A DNA stretch of 32,698 nucleotides from Catenulispora rubra. Lineage in GTDB: Bacteria > Actinomycetota > Actinomycetes > Streptomycetales > Catenulisporaceae. The position numbers were made by a program, and so were the translations under genes. Positions 8,868 through 14,929 of the stretch are shown here, piece by piece. The stretch spans positions 1-32,698 of the forward strand of contig NZ_JAACYW010000116.1 of assembly GCF_015356825.1 (NCBI RefSeq), given 5' to 3'. A model generated the notes under the pieces. The model saw nothing but the letters and a program-made list of their open reading frames with translations. It had not been told where the DNA came from and ran no database searches. The stretch's first letter is position 1. Every line of letters begins with the position of its first letter.

Positions 8868-10358
8868 TCACGCCGCTGCCGGGAGGGCCGCCAGCGTGCG
8901 CTCGTGGGCCTCGCGGACCGAACGGACGTCGGGGTAGCGCGCGAACAGGTTGCCGGCGGTGGTGCGCAGCCGGTCCTCGACGCGCTTGGAGCGCAGCCGC
9001 TGGACCAGCTCGGCGCCGGTCTGCAGGTAGGCCACCGCGGCCTCGGGTTCACGCTGCTGGAGTCGGACCGTCGCCATCCCGACCACGTTGAGCGCGCGGC
9101 TGCGCAGGTAGGACTCGTCGGTGGAGAGCAGTTCGACGGCGCGGTCGATGTTCTTCGCCGCCTGCTCGGTGAGCTGCGGGTAGCGGTAGGCCAGGTCGCG
9201 GAAGGAGTGGCCGTTCTCGCCGTAGAGCTCGGCCTCGGTGAAGAACGCTATCCAGGAGGGTTCTCCGGTGCGGGTGCGGTCGGAGCCGTTGCCGACCCCG
9301 TTGCTGCCGTTGCTGCCGTTGTTGCCGTTGTTGCCGGCGCCGTCTGCGTCTGCGACGAAGTCGCCGGGGAACAGGTCCTCGGCGGCGGCCACCGCGCGGC
9401 GGCAGTTGTCGCTGTCGCCGAGGTTGGCGTAGGCGCGCGCCTCCATCGCGGCCAGCAGCGACTGCACGCGCGGGGTGGTGGTGCCGTGGCTGCCGTACTG
9501 GGCCAGGTGCACCAGCTCCAAGGCGTCCTGGGCGCGGTTTATGTGGATCATCTGGCGGGCCATGGTGGCCAGGACGTGCGCGCCGAGCGGGGTGTCGCCG
9601 GCCTCGCGGGCGGCGTGCAGGGCCAGCACGAAGTAGCGCTGGGCCGAGGGCTGCATGCCGATGTCGTAGGCCATCCAACCGGCGAGGAGCGCCAGTTCCG
9701 AAGCGGTCCGGAACAGGCGCTCCGACAGGGCCGGCGCGTAGTTGTCCCGTAACAGCTCGGTGACTTCGTGCAACTGCCCGACCACGGCCATGCGGCGAAG
9801 CCCGCCGCCGCACTGCGCGTCCCAGCTCCGGAACAGGCGCGTGGTCTCCTCCAGGCGGTCCATCTCCTCGGAGGTGACCCGGCCGGGCAGCCGGCCGTTC
9901 GGCGAGTGCTGCTCGGGGACCGGGCTGAGCCAGCGCTTCATCGGCTCGATCAGCGACGGGCCCGCGGACAGCGACAGCGAGGTGCCGAGGAAGCCGCGGC
10001 GGTTGAGCATCAGGTCGCTGCGGGCGAAGTCGCCCAGCAGCTCGATCGACCGGCGGCCGGCCCACGGCAGGTCCACGCCGGAGGTGGCGGGCGGCGCCGC
10101 GGGCTCGCGCAGGCCGAGCTCGGCGTGGGTGATGACGGTGCCGAAGCGCTCGGAGAACAGCTCGACGAGGATGCGCGGGGCGGGGTCGCGGGGGTGTTCG
10201 CCGTCCAGCCAACGGCGCACCCGCGAGGTGTCGGTGGAGACGTGCGCCGCCCCCAACTGTCTCGCCCGTTTGTTGACCAGTCTCGCCAGTTCCCCCTTCG
10301 ACCACCCGGAACGCTGGAACCAAGAATTGAGGAGTTCGTTGGGCGGCTTGCCGGTCAT
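8868..10358 (-). CDS. nsdA: NsdA-like TPR-type regulator with N-terminal helix-turn-helix
   Basis: Likely orthologue of NsdA, a negative regulator of sporulation and antibiotic production in streptomycetes, where the gene also sits beside amtB. The first 95 residues look like a Cro/XRE-type helix-turn-helix region (WSKGELARLVNKRA, then SRVRRWLDGEHPRD). The rest is helical and TPR-like. A twin-arginine-like RRGFLG motif near residue 119 precedes a short hydrophobic run and is typical of this regulator family, not proof of export. A low-complexity Asn/Gly/Ser insert near residues 342-357 comes from a 9-bp repeat. ATG 10358 has a GGGGG site about 10 nt upstream. The name relies on synteny plus architecture; the DNA target is unknown. 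Confidence 0.75.
   Translation of the reverse strand: MTGKPPNELLNSWFQRSGWSKGELARLVNKRARQLGAAHVSTDTSRVRRWLDGEHPRDPAPRILVELFSERFGTVITHAELGLREPAAPPATSGVDLPWAGRRSIELLGDFARSDLMLNRRGFLGTSLSLSAGPSLIEPMKRWLSPVPEQHSPNGRLPGRVTSEEMDRLEETTRLFRSWDAQCGGGLRRMAVVGQLHEVTELLRDNYAPALSERLFRTASELALLAGWMAYDIGMQPSAQRYFVLALHAAREAGDTPLGAHVLATMARQMIHINRAQDALELVHLAQYGSHGTTTPRVQSLLAAMEARAYANLGDSDNCRRAVAAAEDLFPGDFVADADGAGNNGNNGSNGSNGVGNGSDRTRTGEPSWIAFFTEAELYGENGHSFRDLAYRYPQLTEQAAKNIDRAVELLSTDESYLRSRALNVVGMATVRLQQREPEAAVAYLQTGAELVQRLRSKRVEDRLRTTAGNLFARYPDVRSVREAHERTLAALPAAA
9298..9333. repeat. 9-bp coding microsatellite (CCGTTGCTG/CCGTTGTTG x4)
   Basis: Four units at 9298, 9307, 9316 and 9325, two ending CTG and two ending TTG. 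They encode the SNG/NNG stretch of the NsdA-like protein, inside a linker rather than a conserved helix. Confidence 0.8.
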
Positions 10359-10584
10359 TCTTTGTTGCCCCCTGGAGATTCACGCCGGTCCGGCCGGAAT
10401 GCGAAACCCTGTGTTGCAGAACGTAACCGCACCGCGACGATGCCCGCAGCCGAACGTTTTCGAACACCGGGATTCGCCAGAGTTCGCCACCTTGTCGAAC
10501 CAGAAGTTGTCGGACAACACAGGTCTAACGACCATCACGGGCGGGCAGCGTGACCCCGAGGCGTCCGTCGGCGTTGGAGGAAGC

Positions 10585-11085
10585 ATGCGAGTGCGCCTGG
10601 GGGGCAGGGGGCCGGTGCCGGTGCCGTGCGCCGGGTTACGGCTGCCCGCGGCCTACGACCTGCTCGATGTGCCGGGCGGCGCGGGGCATCGGGTGCTGCT
10701 GCAGTTGGAGCGCTTGGGGACGCCTCTGGGGCCCGTGCTGACAGTACAAGGAGCGGGGCGGGGGCTTCTGCACAGCCGGGAGGCCGGAGACGGCGGCGGG
10801 AGCCGGCTGCAGTTCTTCGTCGAGGCGGGGACCACGGCATCGTTCCTCGCGGACCTCAAGGACCTCGGCTGGGACCCGGCGGACACGGACGTCCGCACCA
10901 TCGGCGTAGTACTGGCGTCCGAGACGCCGCTGCCGACGGCCGGGAGCCCTCGCTGGGTGCGGCCCCCGGAGACGGAACGGATGGCGGTGCTGCCGCCGGC
11001 ACGGTTGCTGTTGGGGGCGCTGGCGTACGCGTGCCGACGCGCCGAGATGCGCCAATTCCTGCCCGTCGGAAGCCGCGCGCAGTAG
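10585..11085 (+). CDS. Short prim-pol-like conserved protein (bifunctional DNA primase/polymerase N-terminal family, partial)
   Basis: A 166-residue soluble protein. ATG 10585 is set by GGAGG at 10576-10580 with 4-base spacing; the same frame stays open far upstream, but that region is the shadow of the nsdA-like gene. The segments AYDLLDVPGGAG, ERLGTPLGPVL and the end RLLLGALAYACRRA resemble, from memory, the latter half of the streptomycete prim-pol-annotated protein encoded between ftsY and nsdA. The N-terminal half expected to hold the catalytic acidic residues is absent, so it is probably not an active primase. It keeps the syntenic position, between nsdA-like and ftsY, and is co-directional with ftsY (gap about 100 nt). 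Gene reality is likely; the family link is moderate. Confidence 0.6.
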   Translation: MRVRLGGRGPVPVPCAGLRLPAAYDLLDVPGGAGHRVLLQLERLGTPLGPVLTVQGAGRGLLHSREAGDGGGSRLQFFVEAGTTASFLADLKDLGWDPADTDVRTIGVVLASETPLPTAGSPRWVRPPETERMAVLPPARLLLGALAYACRRAEMRQFLPVGSRAQ

Positions 11086-11187
11086 CGCACAGGGCTTCGG
11101 GATCACTCGTTCGAGGCAACTTTCGAGGCTCATCACCTCGTTCCAGCCCGACCGAACCCCCCACCGCCCCGTGCGAGGATGTCTCCC

Positions 11188-12372
11188 ATGGAGTTCCTCG
11201 TCATCGGCATCATCATCGCGGCCATAGCCATCATCGGCGCGGCCGCCCTGTTCTACCGGGCGCGGGGGCGGCAGGCAGTGGCGGCGCCGCCTGCGGCTTC
11301 GGCGGTGACGGGTGCGGCCCGGGAGTCGGCGGGCGGGGGCGCGGCCACTGCCGTCGCCGAGCGGGCGCCTCCTGTTGTCGAAGCCGCGCCGGTGCCTGCC
11401 GAGGCCGAGGTGGCGCCTGAGCTTGAAGTGCCCGAGCCCACCGCGGGGCGGATGGTGCGGCTGCGGTCGCGGCTTTCGCGGTCGCAGGGGACGTTGGGAC
11501 AGGGTCTGCTCAAGTTGCTGAGTCGGGACAAGCTCGACGAGGCGACGTGGGAGGAGATCGAGGACACGCTGATCGCCGCCGATCTCGGCGTGGGGCCTGC
11601 CACCGAGCTGGTCGAGCGGTTGCGGACCAGTACGCGGGTGCAGGGGACGCGGACCATCGACGAGGCCCGCGCGCTGCTGCGCGAGGAACTGGTCGCGCTG
11701 ATCGACCCGACGCTGGACCGGTCGCTGAAGGTGGCCAAGCATGCCGCGACCGACAGTGCGCCGGAACGGCCCGCTGTCGCGATGGTCGTCGGGGTGAACG
11801 GCACCGGCAAGACCACCACCACCGGCAAGCTCGCGCGCGTCCTGATCGCCGACGGCTACACCGTCGTGCTCGGGGCCGCGGACACCTTCCGGGCGGCCGC
11901 CGCCGACCAGCTTCAGACGTGGGGGCAGCGCGTCGGCGCCTACACCGTGCGCGGGGCCGAGGGCGCGGATCCGGCTTCGGTGGCGTTCGAGGCCGTCAAG
12001 GAGGGCACCGCGATGGGCGTCGACACCGTCCTCATCGACACCGCCGGGCGCCTGCACACCAAGACCGGGCTGATGGACGAGCTCGGCAAGGTCAAGCGGG
12101 TCGCCGAGAAGCAGGGCACGGTCGACGAGGTCCTGCTCGTCCTGGACGCCACCACCGGCCAGAACGGCCTGGTCCAGGCCCGGGTGTTCGCCGAGGTGGT
12201 GGACGTCACCGGCATCGTGCTCACCAAGCTCGACGGCACCGCCAAGGGCGGCATCGTGGTCGCCGTGCAGAAGGAGCTGGGCGTCCCGGTCAAGCTCGTG
12301 GGCCTCGGCGAGGGGCCGGACGACCTGGCGCCGTTCGACCCCGAGGCGTTCGTGGACGCGCTGCTTCAGTAG
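11188..12372 (+). CDS. ftsY: Signal recognition particle receptor FtsY
   Basis: SRP receptor GTPase that docks ribosome-SRP complexes at the membrane for co-translational insertion. The start is placed at ATG 11188 because GAGG (11175-11178) is 9 nt upstream; an ATG at 11179 abuts that site and is unlikely. A hydrophobic N-terminal segment (about 2-24) is followed by an Ala/Glu/Pro-rich linker (30-90), then the N domain (about 95-190) and G domain. Motifs: GVNGTGKTTTTGK (near 200), DTFRAAAADQL, DTAGRLHTK, TKLDGTAKGG, and the closing GLGEGPDDLAPFD. Length is 394 residues. It lies on the strand opposite to smc, unlike the co-directional arrangement I know from Streptomyces, and ends at its own terminator. 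Confidence 0.95.
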   Translation: MEFLVIGIIIAAIAIIGAAALFYRARGRQAVAAPPAASAVTGAARESAGGGAATAVAERAPPVVEAAPVPAEAEVAPELEVPEPTAGRMVRLRSRLSRSQGTLGQGLLKLLSRDKLDEATWEEIEDTLIAADLGVGPATELVERLRTSTRVQGTRTIDEARALLREELVALIDPTLDRSLKVAKHAATDSAPERPAVAMVVGVNGTGKTTTTGKLARVLIADGYTVVLGAADTFRAAAADQLQTWGQRVGAYTVRGAEGADPASVAFEAVKEGTAMGVDTVLIDTAGRLHTKTGLMDELGKVKRVAEKQGTVDEVLLVLDATTGQNGLVQARVFAEVVDVTGIVLTKLDGTAKGGIVVAVQKELGVPVKLVGLGEGPDDLAPFDPEAFVDALLQ

Positions 12373-12383
12373 CAGGCGGTAGA

Positions 12384-12410
12384 CAGTAGAAGCAGTAGAA
12401 GCAGTAGAAG
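12384..12410. repeat. 9-bp tandem repeat (CAGTAGAAG x3) after ftsY
   Basis: Three perfect CAGTAGAAG copies at 12384, 12393 and 12402, starting 12 nt after the ftsY stop. GACAAG then recurs at 12414, 12428 and 12439. The tract is much less GC-rich than its surroundings and lies in the ftsY 3' untranslated region. Confidence 0.85.
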
Positions 12411-12448
12411 ATGGACAAGTAAAGACAGACAAGCAATAGACAAGCGTG

Positions 12449-12482
12449 GGAAAGGGCGGCCGGAGATCCGGCCGCCCTTTCC
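12449..12482. terminator. Bidirectional terminator between ftsY and the WXG-like gene
   Basis: A perfect 15-bp stem (12449-12463 with 12468-12482) with an AGAT loop and GGAAAGGG/CCCTTTCC ends. It lies between the ftsY stop and the stop of the converging gene at 12509. Confidence 0.88.
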
Positions 12483-12508
12483 ATGTGCGAATACAGCGCT
12501 AGACAACG

Positions 12509-13456
12509 CTATTCAGTGTCCACCAAACGCTCGATCCGCTGCACCACGTCCGTCTGGAAGCAGTTGTGCATGTGCGTGAGCCCCTTGAACCCGCTCACGC
12601 TGTCCAGCACGTGCCGCGTGTTCGCGTAGATCCCCTGCAGCCGCCCCGCCGCCATCGCGATCTGCTTCAGCACCCACGTGATCTCCACCTGGGCCTGTGC
12701 CGCGACCGCCGGTGTCATCGTCCCCACCGACATCACCTCCTCGACCAGGAAGCCGCCGAGGGAGCCGATCAGCAGGTTGATCAGGCCGACGATGGTGCCC
12801 TCGGTGAGCGCCGCCTCGCCGCGCAGGCCGCGCAGCGTCTCGGCGCTCTTGGCGAGGTTGTCCGCCAGGGTGTCGAGCTCGGCCAGGAAGTCGGCCAGCA
12901 GCGGGTAGAAGCGCTCGGCGGTCTCGTCGTCCCAGCTGCGGTGCAGGGCCGCGGCCGCCGAGCACAGGTCGGTGATCGTCTGCTGCACGTGCGCGTGCGC
13001 GTCGTCCCAGGCCTTGGCGGCCCGCTCCAGCTCGTCGGGGTCGCCGGTCAGCTTGTCCAGGAGCTCGAACGGGCTGGGCAGCCCGGTGTGGTGCGAGACC
13101 CACGCCAGCAGCCGCTTCTCCAGGCCGGTGATGCCGACCAGGTGGATGTGCGGGTGCGGGACGTCCAGGTGCGGGAAGTGGTGCTTGGCCAGCGCCTCCA
13201 GCCGCTCCTGGTCGCGCTCCTGCGCGTGCTCGGGGCGCGGCTCCGGCTTCTGCCCCTCCGGCAGCGCCTCGGCCCGCGCGATGAACTCCTCGATGCTGTG
13301 GACCTCGGCGGCGGTCTCCTCGATCTGCTCGGTGAGCTCCGCGCCGGGGGCGTCCTGCATCTTGCGGCGCTGGTTGCGCACCACCAGGACGCCCAGACCC
13401 CACATGCCGAAGATCAGGACCGCGAAGCTCAGACCCGTGATGAGCATGATGTTCAC
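12509..13456 (-). CDS. Membrane-anchored protein with WXG100-like helical hairpin, function unknown
   Basis: A 315-residue protein with one N-terminal membrane helix (about 4-26) followed by a basic RNQRRK stop-transfer, so the bulk should be cytoplasmic. Residues 33-130 are acidic and helical with a His-rich patch (HHFPHLDVPHPHIH). Residues 138-210 resemble the WXG100-type hairpin of actinobacterial type VII substrates: a GDPDELERAAKAW lead helix and W175 in SWDDETAERF at the predicted turn, with D-D in place of the usual x-G. A hydrophobic Gly-rich stretch follows (about 221-240). GTG 13456 is chosen because GGGGG (13466-13470) is 9 nt upstream. It overlaps the previous gene by 4 bases (GTGA). 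The domain link is by eye; no function can be assigned. Confidence 0.75.
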   Translation of the reverse strand: MNIMLITGLSFAVLIFGMWGLGVLVVRNQRRKMQDAPGAELTEQIEETAAEVHSIEEFIARAEALPEGQKPEPRPEHAQERDQERLEALAKHHFPHLDVPHPHIHLVGITGLEKRLLAWVSHHTGLPSPFELLDKLTGDPDELERAAKAWDDAHAHVQQTITDLCSAAAALHRSWDDETAERFYPLLADFLAELDTLADNLAKSAETLRGLRGEAALTEGTIVGLINLLIGSLGGFLVEEVMSVGTMTPAVAAQAQVEITWVLKQIAMAAGRLQGIYANTRHVLDSVSGFKGLTHMHNCFQTDVVQRIERLVDTE

Positions 13457-13821
13457 GCGTCCGCACCCCCGGCCTGCTGCTTCGGGATGGTCCGATGCCA
13501 GGGGAAGCCGTCGGGGGTCCACTCAGTGGCCTGCGACAGCGCCGGGTCCGGCCCCGCCGGATTGGCCGCGATCGGGTGCCCGGCCCGCAGCCCGGCGATG
13601 AAGTGGTCGATGACCTCGCAGGCCTCGACGAGGTCCTTCTCGGTCTCCGGCAGCCGCTGGTGATAGGCGTCGCGGACCTCGGTGGCCTCGAACATCTTCC
13701 CGAACGCGAAGTCGTGGACCCGGGCGGCCTCCAGCTTGCCGGGCACTTCCCGCAGCGACGCCTCCGCAGTACGGAGCGCGGCCATGAACGCGCCCGTCGG
13801 GTCGGTCTCCTCCGTCGTCAC
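13453..13821 (-). CDS. Small helical protein paired with the WXG-like gene, function unknown
   Basis: A 122-residue acidic, mostly helical protein without membrane segments. GTG 13821 is supported by GGGAGG just upstream; longer readings of the frame lack a site and cross the divergent promoter. Residues 15-75 could form two helices around EATEVRDAY, a layout loosely like EspC/ESX-type small secretion-associated proteins, but no WXG is present. The C-terminus is Pro/Ala-rich with an EWTPDGFPWHR segment. It is translationally coupled (4-base overlap) to the membrane-anchored WXG-like gene, so the two probably act together. It is divergent from the OsmC-family gene. I do not recognise it. Confidence 0.7.
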   Translation of the reverse strand: MTTEETDPTGAFMAALRTAEASLREVPGKLEAARVHDFAFGKMFEATEVRDAYHQRLPETEKDLVEACEVIDHFIAGLRAGHPIAANPAGPDPALSQATEWTPDGFPWHRTIPKQQAGGADA

Positions 13822-13836
13822 CGTACCCCTCCCATC

Positions 13837-13860
13837 AGTAGGTTCGGCGCGGAGCCTACT
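13837..13860. promoter_or_regulatory. Imperfect palindrome in the divergent promoter (operator candidate)
   Basis: AGTAGG (13837-13842) is mirrored by CCTACT (13855-13860), with TTC and GAG extending the arms around GGCGCG. It lies between the start at 13821 (minus) and ATG 13903 (plus), where a repressor could act on both. Near-palindromy is visible; the binding protein is unknown. Confidence 0.4.
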
Positions 13861-13902
13861 CCGAGTTGCGGGGTTCGCAGCACCCCGCGAACACTGGTTC
13901 CC

Positions 13903-14319
13903 ATGTACGAGATCAAGGTCGAACGCACAGATGACGGCCGCTACATCGCCACCAACGAACGTGGCGCGCGCATCGAGGTGAGCGGAGACGGCCAGGGCCC
14001 GAACTTCTCCCCCGTCGAGCTGCTTCTGGTCGCGGCGGCCGGCTGCAACATCGTCACCACCGAGCCGCTGACCGCGCAGCGCGGCCACCGGATGACCAGG
14101 CTGGCGGCGTCGGCGACCGCGGAGAAGATCGAGCGGAACAAGCTCGGGCCGGTGACCTTGGGCTACAGCGTGGAGCTGCCCGAGGGCGACGCGGACGCCG
14201 AGAAGGTGTTCCGGGACGTCGCCGAGCGCGTGGAGGAGCGGCACTGCACGGTCAGCCGCTCACTGCGCGAGGGCACGCCGGTGAACCTGGACCTGGGTCC
14301 GGGCCTCGACGAGGACTGA
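13903..14319 (+). CDS. OsmC/Ohr family protein (thiol peroxidase-like)
   Basis: A 138-residue member of the OsmC family, whose characterised members reduce organic hydroperoxides using two cysteines. The first cysteine is in SPVELLLVAAAGCN on the central helix and the second is in ERHCTVSRSL, both where the family has its reactive pair. The N-terminal beta segment (EIKVERTDDGRY, then DGQGPNFSP) also fits. Length is typical. ATG 13903 has no clear ribosome-binding site (ACACTGGTTCCC precedes it), so a leaderless message is possible. It stands alone, divergent from the helical-protein pair and converging on the GNAT gene with 30 nt between. Ohr versus OsmC subclass is not resolved. Confidence 0.85.
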   Translation: MYEIKVERTDDGRYIATNERGARIEVSGDGQGPNFSPVELLLVAAAGCNIVTTEPLTAQRGHRMTRLAASATAEKIERNKLGPVTLGYSVELPEGDADAEKVFRDVAERVEERHCTVSRSLREGTPVNLDLGPGLDED

Positions 14320-14349
14320 GACCCGAACCGGGGACAGGCGGAGGAGCAA

Positions 14350-14913
14350 TCAGGGCTTGAGCGGGTCGGTGTGCAGGATCCGGTAGAACTGCTTGCTGTC
14401 GGCCCACCGGCCGTTGATGTACAGGTGCGACCGCGACAGCCCGATCTCCTCGAACCCGCACTTGGCCAGCACCCGCTGCGAGGCGAGGTTCTCGACGTTC
14501 GTCCCGGCCTCGATCCGGTGCAGGTTCCAGCGCTTGTGCGCGTACTCGCACACGCCGTTCACAGCGGCGCTGGCCAGTCCCCGGCCGATCAGCTCGACGT
14601 CCACCCAGTAGCCCATCCGGGCGTTGAGGAAGATGCCCAGCTCGATGCCCGACAGCGTGAGGCTGCCGTACACCTCGCCGTCGCCGCGGTCGAAGGTCCA
14701 GCGCTCGGTGCGGCCCTCGGCCCGGTCCGTTTCGAGCTTCTTCAGCCGCGAGTACTGCCCCGTCTCGGTGTAGAAGTCGTCCGGGCGGATCGGGTCCCAC
14801 TGCGCGAGGTGCGCGCGGTTGCGGTCGAAGGCCCGGGCCAGGGCCGCGGCGTCCGTCAAACGCATCGGCCGCAGCAGGACGTCTTCGCTCAGGCGTATTT
14901 CCCCAGTGGTCAT
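14350..14913 (-). CDS. GNAT family N-acetyltransferase (RimJ/RimL type)
   Basis: A 187-residue acetyl-CoA-dependent N-acetyltransferase resembling RimJ/RimL enzymes that acetylate protein N-termini. Visible features are the LRPMRLTDAAAL start, the MGYWVDVELIGRGLASAAV segment carrying the acetyl-CoA-binding RGLASAA loop, and the NVENLASQRVLAKCGFEEIG motif typical of the family. ATG 14913 is 16 nt after the smc stop on the same strand, with no clear ribosome-binding site, so translation may depend on smc readthrough or reinitiation. In this operon position it is probably co-transcribed with smc. Substrate cannot be deduced. Confidence 0.87.
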   Translation of the reverse strand: MTTGEIRLSEDVLLRPMRLTDAAALARAFDRNRAHLAQWDPIRPDDFYTETGQYSRLKKLETDRAEGRTERWTFDRGDGEVYGSLTLSGIELGIFLNARMGYWVDVELIGRGLASAAVNGVCEYAHKRWNLHRIEAGTNVENLASQRVLAKCGFEEIGLSRSHLYINGRWADSKQFYRILHTDPLKP

Positions 14914-14929
14914 CGCAGCAGGGTAAGGC

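Noticed and set aside
10445..10475. SOS (LexA) box near the CGAAC/TCGAAC words
   Set aside because: The two halves are direct rather than inverted repeats, and the flanking genes are not typical SOS genes.
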